Source: Alphaproteobacteria bacterium
Lineage (GTDB): Bacteria > Pseudomonadota > Alphaproteobacteria > SMXP01
Reading direction: 5' to 3'
DNA length: 64,000 bases
Assembly (NCBI GenBank): GCA_028285305.1
Contig: JANQPV010000037.1
Location: forward strand, 1 to 64,000
Shown in pieces: positions 9,859 through 19,035 of the stretch. A model generated the notes under the pieces. The model was not told the origin of the DNA and ran no database searches. It worked only from the letters and a program-made list of their open reading frames with translations. Position numbers and translations under genes: made by a program. How positions within the stretch are numbered: position 1 is the first letter of the stretch; every line of letters begins with the position of its first letter.

Positions 9859-9985
9859 GAAGAACAACTCTGTTCATTGAGACAGGACGAAGGAAACCAA
9901 GATTCCCTGCATTTCTCAACCATTTAGAGAATTTTCCAAGGGCTCCGTTTCCACAAGTTTCGATTTTTCTTCAAAAATTGAACGA

Positions 9986-10013
9986 TTGACACAAGATACT
10001 TACGGGCTAGTCT
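9986..10013 (+). promoter_or_regulatory. Candidate sigma-70-type promoter for sspB
   Basis: A perfect -35 hexamer TTGACA (9986-9991) is followed after 16 bases by a weak -10, TAGTCT (10008-10013). It lies 41 bases before the sspB ATG. The surrounding 9859-10054 spacer otherwise holds nothing recognisable. Confidence 0.3.
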
Positions 10014-10054
10014 GACCAACGAGTTGGGCTACACACGCAGTTGCGGATCTCCAC

Positions 10055-10546
10055 ATGGATTTTGACTTTAACTATCAAGAAATGATGCAGGACGCCCTCC
10101 TTTACGGCATTGTTAAGGGCGCGTTGGCGAAAGTTGCAGCCGATGGACTACCGGGCGATCATCACTTTTATATCGTAGTTAGAACTGACTATCCCGGTGC
10201 GCAACTTTCAGAGGAATTGAGGCGGCAGTACCCTGAAGAGATTGTGATTGTTTTGCAGCACCGGTTTTGGAATCTGCGTGTTGAAGAAGATTTTTTTGAG
10301 GTCGATTTGACCTTTAACGATGTACCGCAACGATTGAAAGTTCCCTTTAAAGCAGTAAAGGGCTTTTTCGACCCAAGTGTCGAATTCGGCCTCCAGTTCG
10401 ACGTCAACCCTCGCGAGGGCCGCGATGTTGTGGCAGCGGAGGTTGGCGGCTTGGCTCCAAGCGTCGCGAACTCGGAACCGGACTCTGAAGAAGCAGATGC
10501 GGTACGCGGACAAATTGTCAGCTTGGACGCCTTCCGGAAAAACTAA
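10055..10546 (+). CDS. sspB: SspB family ClpXP adaptor
   Basis: The 163-residue protein matches alphaproteobacterial SspB, which tethers ssrA-tagged proteins to the ClpXP protease. The N-terminal YQEMMQDALLYGIVKGAL helix, the substrate-binding strands around HHFYIVVRTDYPG and the FWNLRVEEDFFEVDLTFNDVPQRLKVPF segment are typical. The C-terminal tail ends in IVSLDAFRKN after a flexible acidic linker; SspB uses such a tail to dock on the ClpX zinc domain. The thioesterase gene follows after 25 bases on the same strand. Confidence 0.9.
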   Translation: MDFDFNYQEMMQDALLYGIVKGALAKVAADGLPGDHHFYIVVRTDYPGAQLSEELRRQYPEEIVIVLQHRFWNLRVEEDFFEVDLTFNDVPQRLKVPFKAVKGFFDPSVEFGLQFDVNPREGRDVVAAEVGGLAPSVANSEPDSEEADAVRGQIVSLDAFRKN

Positions 10547-10571
10547 CCCCCTCTTTGTTCCCCCACATCTT

Positions 10572-11030
10572 ATGCCGCAGCAAACCGAACGGCCCGAACC
10601 AAGCAAGTCGGACACCGAAGTCTTAGAGATTATGAAACGCACCAAGAATTGGCCGCCGTGTGCGCAGGTTCTGGGCATCAATGTCTTGGAGGTCAATCAA
10701 GCGGAAGGCCGCCTCGTTGCGGAGTTCGATGCAAAGCCCGAATTCTGCAATCCACTCGGCATCATTCAAGGCGGGTTTTTATCGGCGATGTTGGATGAAA
10801 CGATCTCTCTGACCGGTGTCACCTATTCAGGCCGCCAAAGCACCGTCCCCACGTTGGAGATGAAAGTGAGCTTTCTAAAAGCTGCAAAACCCGGAAAGCT
10901 GAAGGTAGAGGCAAAAGTCGTCCGTTTTGGCAAAACAGTCGCCTTCTTGGAAGGCGCCCTCTTCAATGCTGAAAATGAACTCATCGCAACGGCAACCTCC
11001 ACTGCGAGAGTCGTTCCTTTTCCCAAATAG
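10572..11030 (+). CDS. PaaI family hotdog-fold thioesterase
   Basis: This 152-residue single hotdog-domain protein has the family active-site region NPLGIIQGGFLSAMLDETISL, where the helix after the HGG-like GG and the Asp/Glu cluster form the thioesterase site. It also has the central strand VPTLEMKVSFLKAAKPG. It probably hydrolyses an acyl- or aryl-CoA in the cytoplasm. The open frame extends upstream into sspB, but homology begins only around residue 20 of the version starting at ATG 10572, so the internal start is chosen. The substrate is unknown. Confidence 0.85.
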   Translation: MPQQTERPEPSKSDTEVLEIMKRTKNWPPCAQVLGINVLEVNQAEGRLVAEFDAKPEFCNPLGIIQGGFLSAMLDETISLTGVTYSGRQSTVPTLEMKVSFLKAAKPGKLKVEAKVVRFGKTVAFLEGALFNAENELIATATSTARVVPFPK

Positions 11031-11132
11031 CGTCAGATCTACACCGCGCTCCGTCCCGGCGCAAAGGTGACTTGCCTCGCTCACGCCCCATGTTAAACCA
11101 AGGGCACGGTCACAATCAGCCGAGAGAGAATC

Positions 11133-12530
11133 ATGTCACGTCCCACCCGCCAAGAAACCGATTCATTTGGGCCACTCGACGTCCCCAGCGACAAGTATTG
11201 GGGCGCCCAGACACAACGCTCTCTTCAGAATTTCGATATCGGGGGCGAGACCATGCCGCCTCCCCTTATTCGCGCACTCGGGATTGTCAAACGCAGTGCC
11301 GCCCTCACCAACATCAAACTTGATAATCTTGAAACGGAAATTGGTAATGCGATTGCCCAAGCCGCGCTTGAAGTAGCGGACGGCAAACTCAACGATCACT
11401 TTCCATTGGTCGTTTGGCAAACAGGGTCAGGCACCCAATCGAACATGAACGCCAATGAGGTCATCTCCAATCGGGCAATCGAGATGTTGGGCGGCGAAAT
11501 GGGCTCCAAGTCGCCCGTCCATCCCAATGATCATTGCAATCGGAGCCAATCCTCGAACGATACGTTCCCAACGGCCATGCACATAGCCGCAGCAGAAGAA
11601 GTGAGCCACCACCTCATCCCGGCTCTTCAGAAGTTGAGGAATGCACTCAAGGATAAATCCACAGAGTTTGAAAGTGTGATCAAAATAGGCCGCACGCATC
11701 TTCAAGACGCGACGCCCCTAACACTTGGACAAGAGTTCTCCGGGTACGTCGCAATGCTGGACAAGAGCATTAAGCGGATCGAAAGCGCCCTTCCCGCCCT
11801 CTTAGAGCTCGCCCAAGGAGGCACCGCAGTGGGCACGGGGCTCAACAGCAAAAAGGGCTTTGCCGAAGGGTTCGCTCAAGAAGTCGCTGAATTCACGAAG
11901 TTGAATTTTGTGACGGCTCCGAACAAATTCGAAGCGCTCGCCACACATGACGGCATGGTCGAGGCGCACAACAACTTGAATTCCATAGCGGTCAGTCTTT
12001 TTAAGATCGCAAATGATATCCGGCTCCTCGGCTCAGGGCCGCGTTCCGGAATCTCGGAACTCAGATTACCCGAGAACGAGCCCGGCTCCTCAATTATGCC
12101 CGGCAAAGTCAATCCCACCCAGTGTGAGGCCCTGACGATGGTGTGTGCTCAGGTCATGGGCAACCAAACCGCCGTTTCAGTTGCCGGATCACAAGGACAT
12201 TTCGAGCTTAATGTCTTTAAGCCGGTCATCGCATACAACGTCCTCCAATCGATTAAGCTTCTCGGTGATGCGGCAATTTCGTTCACAGACAAATGCGTCG
12301 TTGGCATTGAAGCAAATCTTGAGCGCATCGACGAGCTCATGCAGCGATCTTTGATGCTGGTGACGGCACTGGCTCCAAAGATAGGCTATGATAATGCAAC
12401 GACGGTCGCTAAAACGGCGCATAAGAACGGCACAACCTTGCGAGAAGAAGCAACGAAACTCGGTTTCGTCACTGAGGAAGAGTTCGATGCAATCGTCCGC
12501 CCTGAGAATATGATCGGGCCTTCGTCTTAA
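11133..12530 (+). CDS. fumC: Fumarate hydratase class II
   Basis: FumC interconverts fumarate and malate in the TCA cycle without an iron-sulfur cluster. The 465-residue length is usual for the family. The superfamily signature [11 protein letters not shown] lies at about residues 317-327. Substrate-binding stretches [27 protein letters not shown] and [10 protein letters not shown] are all intact. It is followed by the ribbon-helix-helix and DUF4169 genes, an arrangement I associate with alphaproteobacterial fumC loci. Confidence 0.97.
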   Translation: MSRPTRQETDSFGPLDVPSDKYWGAQTQRSLQNFDIGGETMPPPLIRALGIVKRSAALTNIKLDNLETEIGNAIAQAALEVADGKLNDHFPLVVWQTGSGTQSNMNANEVISNRAIEMLGGEMGSKSPVHPNDHCNRSQSSNDTFPTAMHIAAAEEVSHHLIPALQKLRNALKDKSTEFESVIKIGRTHLQDATPLTLGQEFSGYVAMLDKSIKRIESALPALLELAQGGTAVGTGLNSKKGFAEGFAQEVAEFTKLNFVTAPNKFEALATHDGMVEAHNNLNSIAVSLFKIANDIRLLGSGPRSGISELRLPENEPGSSIMPGKVNPTQCEALTMVCAQVMGNQTAVSVAGSQGHFELNVFKPVIAYNVLQSIKLLGDAAISFTDKCVVGIEANLERIDELMQRSLMLVTALAPKIGYDNATTVAKTAHKNGTTLREEATKLGFVTEEEFDAIVRPENMIGPSS

Positions 12531-12554
12531 GCCGATCCTCACACAGGCCAGATC

Positions 12555-12794
12555 TTGTCGTTAATCCGCAAATCCTTGAGACTGGATGGTCACCCCACAA
12601 GCGTTTCTTTGGAACAAGAGTTTTGGGATGCTCTAGCGGACATCGCCGCGAGGCGGAAACTAAAGATAACCGAGCTCATTTCCGAGATCGATCACAAACG
12701 CTCAGAGCGGCCGAATTCGGGCTCGCTCGCGAGTGCGTTAAGACTTTACACCCTTCAATACTTCCGCAAATGCAACACTCTTGGAGATATTTAA
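12555..12794 (+). CDS. Ribbon-helix-helix domain protein
   Basis: This 79-residue protein begins at a TTG 25 bases after fumC. It matches a short alphaproteobacterial RHH family: a basic first strand (RKSLRLDGHPTSVSLE), then EFWDALADIAARRKLKITELISEID. The fold suggests DNA binding as a dimer, and the Cys-containing C-terminus (FRKCNTLGDI) is unusual for a regulator. The target is not known. No ATG start is available upstream, and family homology begins at the fourth residue, so the TTG is accepted. Confidence 0.75.
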   Translation: MSLIRKSLRLDGHPTSVSLEQEFWDALADIAARRKLKITELISEIDHKRSERPNSGSLASALRLYTLQYFRKCNTLGDI

Positions 12795-12887
12795 TCCAGA
12801 AGTCAGCAAACGGCCCTTTGAGCGGTAGAAAATGGCCACAATTTGTGACAAAGATGATTCGTGGTTGACTAGGAGGGAGGTGTGGAT

Positions 12888-13100
12888 ATGGCTGATGTCA
12901 TAAACTTGAACCACTACCGCAAAGCTAAGCGCCACGCTGAAAAGGAACAAAAAGCTTCGGAAAACCGTGCAAAATTTGGGCGGGCACAATTCGAGAAACT
13001 CAAACACAGATCCCAAGAGGCTCTCGATGAAGGACGTTTCCTAGGTCATAGTCTAAAAGAAGATGACCAACCAGCAAGTGACGAGAAGTGCGATAGCTAG
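12888..13100 (+). CDS. DUF4169 family protein
   Basis: This small, highly charged 70-residue protein is mostly one predicted helix. It starts MADVINLNHYRKAKRHAEKEQ, which matches DUF4169 (DLINLRRARKAR-type start and an ENRAKFGR segment). The function of the family is unknown. The ATG at 12888 is preferred to a GTG at 12882 because AGGAGGGAGG ends 7 bases before it. The gene is linked to fumC and the RHH gene. Confidence 0.75.
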   Translation: MADVINLNHYRKAKRHAEKEQKASENRAKFGRAQFEKLKHRSQEALDEGRFLGHSLKEDDQPASDEKCDS

Positions 13101-13118
13101 GTGAGTAACGTGCGGTAA

Positions 13119-14303
13119 ATGGTGGGGGACTTTGACCAAAATGCGGCACGCGGACCTTTAGACGGACTTATCGTCGTTGATCTGACCCGAGTTCTTGCGG
13201 GTCCTTATTGCACACTCATCTTGTACGATCTTGGGGCACGCATCATCAAAATTGAGCGTCCCGAAATTGGCGATGACTCGCGCCATATAGGACCCTTTAT
13301 CCAGGACAAGTCGGCTTACTTCATGTCCCTTAACCGGGGCAAAGAGTCAATCGCGCTGGATCTCAAGGATCCGACCGATAAGGAAACATTTGAAAAGATC
13401 CTGTCTCGGGCGGACGTCTTGGTGGAGAATTATCGTCCGGGTACCATGGAAAAGCTGGGACTGGGGTGGGATGTCTTGCATGACAAATTTCCCCGCCTCA
13501 TATACGCTGCGGCGAGTGGGTTTGGCCACACTGGTCCGTATGCCGAAAAACCTGCCTATGACATGGTCGTTCAAGCCATGGGTGGGATTATGAGCCTGAC
13601 CGGAAAGCCGGGCGACGGACCTGTGCGTGTCGGCTCGTCGATTGGTGATTTGGCGGCAGGCATGTTCACGGCCATTGGTGTTCAAAGTGCCCTCATCCAT
13701 CTTCAGAAAACCGGCGAAGGCTCGAAAGTCGATGTCTCGATGCTCGACTGCCAAGTGGCTCTGCTCGAAAACGCGATCGCACGCTTTTACGCAACGGGAA
13801 CCGTACCGGGCCCCCTAGGCTCCAGGCACCCTTCGATCACCCCTTTTCAAGCTTTTCGAACGTCGGATGATCCCATCGTGATCGCCGCGGGAAACGACAG
13901 CCTCTTCCGCCGTCTGTGCGAAACGGTAGGGGCCTCCCAATTGACCGCGGACAGCAAGTATGGGTCAAACGCGCTTCGCTGTGAAAATGTCGATGCCCTA
14001 GAAGGCGACCTTGAGACTTTTTTGACCAAACGCCCCGCGAGCGAGTGGTTACCCATGCTGGAAGAAGCCGGCGTGCCGTGCGGCCCGATCAACTCCGTAG
14101 ACAAGGTCCTTTCCGATCCTCAAGTCCTTGCACGGAACATGGTTGTCTATGCCGAGGATCCCGAAGTTGGCTCGTTGGGTATGGCCGGCAATCCAATCAA
14201 ACACTCACCGTACAATGACGGTACGACGCGCCCGCCGGCACCAGACTTGGACGCCGACCGAGACACGGTACTGGCATCCTTAGGCATCGAGCCCGAAACC
14301 TAA
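13119..14303 (+). CDS. CoA-transferase family III (CaiB/BaiF)
   Basis: This 394-residue protein of the formyl-CoA transferase/CaiB family moves CoA between carboxylic acids through an aspartyl-CoA anhydride. The catalytic Asp is Asp177 in SSIGDLAAGM. The N-terminal Rossmann half (GLIVVDLTRVLAGPYCTLIL) and the NYRPGTMEKLGLG motif are typical. No partner genes (acyl-CoA dehydrogenase, decarboxylase) are adjacent, so the acid substrate is unknown. It ends tail-to-tail with the minus-strand GlnE homologue, leaving 7 bases between stops. Confidence 0.88.
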   Translation: MVGDFDQNAARGPLDGLIVVDLTRVLAGPYCTLILYDLGARIIKIERPEIGDDSRHIGPFIQDKSAYFMSLNRGKESIALDLKDPTDKETFEKILSRADVLVENYRPGTMEKLGLGWDVLHDKFPRLIYAAASGFGHTGPYAEKPAYDMVVQAMGGIMSLTGKPGDGPVRVGSSIGDLAAGMFTAIGVQSALIHLQKTGEGSKVDVSMLDCQVALLENAIARFYATGTVPGPLGSRHPSITPFQAFRTSDDPIVIAAGNDSLFRRLCETVGASQLTADSKYGSNALRCENVDALEGDLETFLTKRPASEWLPMLEEAGVPCGPINSVDKVLSDPQVLARNMVVYAEDPEVGSLGMAGNPIKHSPYNDGTTRPPAPDLDADRDTVLASLGIEPET

Positions 14304-14310
14304 ACCGGTC

Positions 14311-17244
14311 TTATTCCCCCACTGCCACATCGTCTGCGATGGGCGACTTGCCAAGAATGACCTCATCATAATGACTCATGATACGGTCGGCATGTCCGCG
14401 AATGAGCGGCTCAACGGAAGTGAATTCGGCAACGCCCCCCGCTTTGGCCAAGAGATCGGCCAAACGATCACGAGGACGTTCTTGGGCTGGATTGACGCCC
14501 CCGGTAAAGCCCTGCACAGCCCGCAATTGAGACCAATACGTATAAGACTTAGCAAGATCTTCGCACGCTTCGTGGGTAATACAGCCGGTCCGGCGCAGCG
14601 CCGCGAGGGCTTCCGGGATATTGGGCAAAAGCACGTAAGGATGCTCCGACCCATGCTTAAGCTGGAGACACTGAACCACCAGATCGAGGTCTTTGTGCCC
14701 CCCTCTGATGCGCAAAACGTCCCAAACCGCATTCGCCTTGTCATGCCGCGCCTCGCGCTCGCGGGCTTGATCCGCGCTTTTGAGAAGCCAGTCGCCCTGC
14801 CTCGGCCGGGTCATTAGATCCGCCAACACGCCTTCGATGCGAGCTTGAAACTCTTCGCTTGCGTTTAGAACGCGGGCGCGCGCCAGAGCAAGCTGCTCCG
14901 TCGCACTCGCCTCACTCACATAATAGTTTCTATACGCCCCAAGCCGCAAGGCGAACTGACCCGTGGTCCCGCCCGGTCGTGAGCGTGTATCCACTTCGAA
15001 CAGCGGATATTCCCCAACGCCGGTCACGGACCGAGGTTCGGTCAGGTATTGAATGATGCGCGAGGCAAGTGTTGTGTACCGGGCGCCTGTATTCGCCGCC
15101 TTGGATTCACTGCCGTCCAAATCAAACAAGAAGACGATATCAAGAGGTTGGCTGATCGGAAGCGATCCGCCCCCGAAGTCGTTCATGGCGAGAACAACAA
15201 GTCCTCGCCCGCCTTCTTCTTCGGCAACTTTGAGATCGTCGTGCGCCAACTGGTGGGCAAGTGCCACAACCACTTCCGCGAGACGGCAATGGATCGTGCA
15301 GACCGCCGGCAGATCAAGAGATCCCGACAGCGTTGCAACGGCGAGACGGGTCCGATTTTCCCAAAGCCAATCGGAAACGGCGGCCAATATTTGCTCGGTT
15401 GTGCCGTGACGCCGCGGCGCAGGGTACTTTGCGAGCCAGCTCTCCGCATCTGCCGGAAACTCGGTTTCACCGGTAAACAACTCTGAAATGAGTTCCCGGC
15501 TCTCAACAAGAATTCGGCCAAACTCCGGCGCATTGCCTAAGAGATCAACGACCGCCTCGCGAATTGCACCTTCGCCGCGCAGGAGCTCAAACGGATTGAC
15601 GCCGTCCGGCATATTCGCGACCAGACGATCAAGAGACGCGATAGCCGCATCTGGGTCTTGAGTACGTCCGATATCGGTCAACAGCCCGGGCGCAATCGCA
15701 GACAGGCGCTTCTTGCTATCGCCTTCCTGATCCCCATATTGGCCCGTCACCCAGTGATCGATAGTTGTTGAAACGTCGCGCCCGTCCAAGAAACCGATAT
15801 CTTCCAGCTTGGCAATGTCCGTCGCCGTGTCATCGGCCGTTTCCTGCGATTTCGAGTCCGTACCAAGAATATCGAACGCGCCCAGCGCTTGCGGCGAAAT
15901 CACGTTGAGCCACTGCTGTTGCGCCTCTGCGATCGAACCTTCAAGCACTGTGCGCAACAAGTCGGGCTCGGAATAGGAGCTGAGCGCCGCATGCTGCAAA
16001 CGCAAACTCTTTGGTACTTCCGCTCCTAGCGGCTGTCCCGAAACGAGTTGCAAGCGGTTACGAGACACAGCAAAGAAATCATTGTTTGAGGCCAAACGCT
16101 CCGCTGTCAGCTTGTCCATGGCGCCAACTTCGGCGGCGGCCATATAGATTGAGCGCGCCGTTCCGGAACGGAACCGCTCATCGCTTTGGCCAAGGGCAAG
16201 CCGGCATGTATCTGCCAGACGCTTGTGGGCGTCTTTGTCGAAATCGAGCGCACGGGTGGACGAAATCGCTTCTTGTTCGTTTTCTCTTCCGGTAACAGCC
16301 GTCCGGATTTCATCGCCGGTAAAGCCTTCCGCCCACAAGTGATCTTGCAAGTCTTCAAGGAACGCACCGCCGGCGTTACGGTCACCCGCAACCACGCGGG
16401 CCGTTGCAAACCACCCACGATCCTGGACTGCGTTAGCGTCATCCAAACCTTCTGAAATTTTGTTTGTGGACAAAGCTTGCAAAGCCATTTGTTTGTGTTT
16501 GAACGCCTCACCAATATCGCGGCTCACGATGTGAAGTTGGAAAATGGGTCCCTCTTGCCCGCCGATGCTGAGCGCATCGTCGAGTTCGGTGGCAATCCGT
16601 GTGTAGACCCGCTCATCGCCTTTGACGCTCGCGGCCGCCATCTTTTCTTCATCAAAGACGACGGCGATTTCCAGAGGACCGAAATAGGCCGGCTCATCGG
16701 CCGCAAATTCGCCGCCCGACAAAACGAACATGCCAGGAATCGGCACAGGTGCGATTTCATCATCCGACGTGATATCGCCATGTCGATAGGCCAGACGCGT
16801 CAACCAGCCGAATGCCGCATCGAGCGTACGCTCCGCCAAATCGCTCAGTGAAGCCCCGACCTCATCGTGGGTCCATTTGCCGGAAATCTCCGCCAGTCCG
16901 ATAGCAACCGTCGCCCGTTCTTTGAGCGGACGAATAGCGCGGGTCAGCGCATTCGTGGGTCCGGTCGCCCGGTCCAGAGCCCGCAAGTCCCGGGCCACTT
17001 CGGAAAGGATCTTGGACGGCTCCCCCGTTAGACTCTCAACCACCGCATCCGGATGGTTGAGGCAACAGTCCGCCAAATATTTTGTGTGAGCAAAGACCTG
17101 ATAAAGCGTTTGACGGCAGTGCTCGTCCCCCATGATTTTCACCACGGCATCTGCCTGCAGCTTCGCCGCACGCCGACGCCACCGATCAAATCGTTCAATC
17201 GGATTACTGGGTTCTTCTTCAATGATTTTCAAGTCCGCCGACAT
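14311..17244 (-). CDS. glnE: GlnE-like protein with degenerate nucleotidyltransferase sites
   Basis: The architecture is that of the bifunctional glutamine synthetase adenylyltransferase/adenylyl-removing enzyme: about 977 residues with two nucleotidyltransferase-plus-helical-bundle halves. Family stretches such as ERATVAIGLAEISGKW and FEVDTRSRPGG are recognisable. The catalytic residues are not. In the C-terminal half the usual GKLGG...SDLDL reads NDFGGG...QPLDI, so the first Asp is Pro (about residue 700), though the EVD Asp remains (752). In the N-terminal half the matching site reads FGPLEI (190 Pro, 192 Glu) and the late Asp is His (238). GlnE normally modifies GlnA under PII control; activity here is doubtful. 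The ATG at 17244 with GAGGG upstream is chosen over the TTG at 17262. Confidence 0.8.
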   Translation of the reverse strand: MSADLKIIEEEPSNPIERFDRWRRRAAKLQADAVVKIMGDEHCRQTLYQVFAHTKYLADCCLNHPDAVVESLTGEPSKILSEVARDLRALDRATGPTNALTRAIRPLKERATVAIGLAEISGKWTHDEVGASLSDLAERTLDAAFGWLTRLAYRHGDITSDDEIAPVPIPGMFVLSGGEFAADEPAYFGPLEIAVVFDEEKMAAASVKGDERVYTRIATELDDALSIGGQEGPIFQLHIVSRDIGEAFKHKQMALQALSTNKISEGLDDANAVQDRGWFATARVVAGDRNAGGAFLEDLQDHLWAEGFTGDEIRTAVTGRENEQEAISSTRALDFDKDAHKRLADTCRLALGQSDERFRSGTARSIYMAAAEVGAMDKLTAERLASNNDFFAVSRNRLQLVSGQPLGAEVPKSLRLQHAALSSYSEPDLLRTVLEGSIAEAQQQWLNVISPQALGAFDILGTDSKSQETADDTATDIAKLEDIGFLDGRDVSTTIDHWVTGQYGDQEGDSKKRLSAIAPGLLTDIGRTQDPDAAIASLDRLVANMPDGVNPFELLRGEGAIREAVVDLLGNAPEFGRILVESRELISELFTGETEFPADAESWLAKYPAPRRHGTTEQILAAVSDWLWENRTRLAVATLSGSLDLPAVCTIHCRLAEVVVALAHQLAHDDLKVAEEEGGRGLVVLAMNDFGGGSLPISQPLDIVFLFDLDGSESKAANTGARYTTLASRIIQYLTEPRSVTGVGEYPLFEVDTRSRPGGTTGQFALRLGAYRNYYVSEASATEQLALARARVLNASEEFQARIEGVLADLMTRPRQGDWLLKSADQAREREARHDKANAVWDVLRIRGGHKDLDLVVQCLQLKHGSEHPYVLLPNIPEALAALRRTGCITHEACEDLAKSYTYWSQLRAVQGFTGGVNPAQERPRDRLADLLAKAGGVAEFTSVEPLIRGHADRIMSHYDEVILGKSPIADDVAVGE

Positions 17245-17544
17245 AGCCGCCCTCATGGTCAAATAGAGATCGCGAGTATGGCTAAGCGGCGTTAAGGAAT
17301 GCTTGAAGTGCCGCGAAAAAGCTCTGGTTTCCCACAGACGGAAAGGTTTTGTTCATGAACCGATTCCGCCCGTCCCGAAACGCTGCGAACTGATCCCCAA
17401 GGCACTCCTTGCCATGTTGGACCGATACAATCTGATGGAAATCACACCTAGCAAAAATGGCTTCGAACCCAGGTTACGACCACCTTTTTGATTGAGTCTG
17501 CCCATGGTATGCACGATCACGGCGCAAGCGGGATAAGGGGCTCC
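17245..17544. other. Divergent intergenic region between glnE-like and TPR genes
   Basis: This 300-bp spacer separates two divergently transcribed genes and should hold both promoters. It contains a perfect 10-bp palindrome GTTCATGAAC at 17351-17360, a possible operator. I see no convincing -35/-10 pair and no RNA gene. Confidence 0.4.
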
Positions 17545-19035
17545 ATGCAAAATCTCCAGATGTTTCTGACCCAGCTCTGGAAACGCCGAGTTGTGCAATT
17601 CGGCGCTCTTTATCTCGGCGCCGCGTGGTTGCTCATTCAGGTCGTGGTCTTGATCGAAGACACAATGAAACTCCCCGATTGGATGGACCAGATCACGCTC
17701 GTCTTTTTGGCTGTTGGCTTCCCCCTAGCCCTGATCCTCGCCTGGGCGCAGGAGACAAAAGCTCCGATGCAGGCGATCGCTGACCCCAAAGCAAGCTTCG
17801 CCCGCCAGGAAAAGAACGCGTCCATTGCGGTGCTCCCCTTTCGAAGCCTGTCCTCAAATGCAGAGCACAGTTTTCTCGCCCAAGGCCTTGCCGAAGACAT
17901 TTCTTCGGCGTTGTCCCAACTGCCCCAATTGTTTGTCGTGGCGCACAGCTCGGCTCGAAATTTCGAAGGCAAAACACAAGACATTCGAACCGTGGGAGAA
18001 ACCTTAGGCGCTGCCTACGTCGTAGAGGGCAGTATACGGCGTATTGAAAACCAACTGAGGATTTCGGTAAACCTTTGCAACACTTGGACCGCCGAGCAGA
18101 TATGGTCAAAGCGGTACGACCACGAAATCGAAGACTTTTTTGCCGTCCAAGACGATATCATTGCGGACGTGACCGGAACGCTCACCAAGGAAGTCCTGCA
18201 TACGGAGTTTCGGCGGGTGAAGATCGAACATCCCAATAGCCTTAAAGCCTATGAGTATTGGTGCAGAGGCAGCGAAGGCCTGGACCATCTGGACGGCAAA
18301 AATGCCTCCGAACAGGTAAACTGGTTCCGCAAAGCAGTGGAATTGGATCCCAATTACGCACATGGCCACGCTTTCCTTGCGATGGGTCTATTTTTCAATG
18401 TCGCTTATCTTTACAGCCGTGATCCGCTCAAGGACCTTTACGAAGCAGAAAAGCATGCGGAAATCGCGATGAAGCTTGATCCAAAGGACCCTGTGGTCTT
18501 GGGTCTTGCTGCGTCGTTGGCCAATCTAAAAGGGGATTTACAGGATGCGGAGGAATTCGCACGCAAAGCCGTCGAAAAGAGCCAGAGCTGGAGCATGGGA
18601 CACGCAACCCTAGGCTATGCGCTTTCTCACGGGCCTGACACCAGCGAAGGAATCGACGAACTCATCCGCGCCATCGAACACGAGCCCGATGGCGCCGGCC
18701 GGCCCCTGTGGAGCCTTAACCTTGGCGAAGCCTATCTCCTTGCCGGGGAGGCCGAGAAAGCAGAAACAGTCATCAAAGATGCGATCGACAGCGGGTTGCA
18801 CGCACGCTGGGGCGCCTGGGTATTTCTCGCCCTCGCAAAAGAAAGTCTGGGCAAACATGAACATGCGGACCAAGCGTTTGCTACGGCCCGGTCCCACGCT
18901 CCCGCTTGGACGCTAGACGCCTGTTTCGACCTACTCAACCCATCAAAGACGAGTCCAGGCTATGAGAATCTCAAGGATCTCATGAGCACGCTCTGGAATC
19001 GATGCGAGACCGCGTCCAACGAGGCGACCGCGTGA
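17545..19035 (+). CDS. Two-TM, FlgO/TolB-like, TPR membrane protein
   Basis: This is a 496-residue protein. The N-terminus (QLWKRRVVQFGALYLGAAW) begins a widespread two-helix membrane module, with segments at about residues 18-37 and 47-66. It is followed at about 92-215 by a periplasm/cytosol-facing FlgO/TolB-N-like domain (SIAVLPFRSL, then VVEGSIRRIENQLRISVNL). Several TPR repeats follow to the C-terminus (for example AVELDPNYAHGHAFLAMGL). Related proteins often carry a cyclase or winged-helix domain, but neither is present. A scaffolding or regulatory role is likely; the partner is unknown. The ATG at 17545 has AAGGGG upstream and is preferred to the TTG at 17488. Confidence 0.75.
   Translation: MQNLQMFLTQLWKRRVVQFGALYLGAAWLLIQVVVLIEDTMKLPDWMDQITLVFLAVGFPLALILAWAQETKAPMQAIADPKASFARQEKNASIAVLPFRSLSSNAEHSFLAQGLAEDISSALSQLPQLFVVAHSSARNFEGKTQDIRTVGETLGAAYVVEGSIRRIENQLRISVNLCNTWTAEQIWSKRYDHEIEDFFAVQDDIIADVTGTLTKEVLHTEFRRVKIEHPNSLKAYEYWCRGSEGLDHLDGKNASEQVNWFRKAVELDPNYAHGHAFLAMGLFFNVAYLYSRDPLKDLYEAEKHAEIAMKLDPKDPVVLGLAASLANLKGDLQDAEEFARKAVEKSQSWSMGHATLGYALSHGPDTSEGIDELIRAIEHEPDGAGRPLWSLNLGEAYLLAGEAEKAETVIKDAIDSGLHARWGAWVFLALAKESLGKHEHADQAFATARSHAPAWTLDACFDLLNPSKTSPGYENLKDLMSTLWNRCETASNEATA

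Noticed and set aside
17440..17480. tRNA T-loop-like GGGTTCGAAGCC on the minus strand
   Set aside because: The flanking bases do not form a T stem, anticodon arm or acceptor stem.
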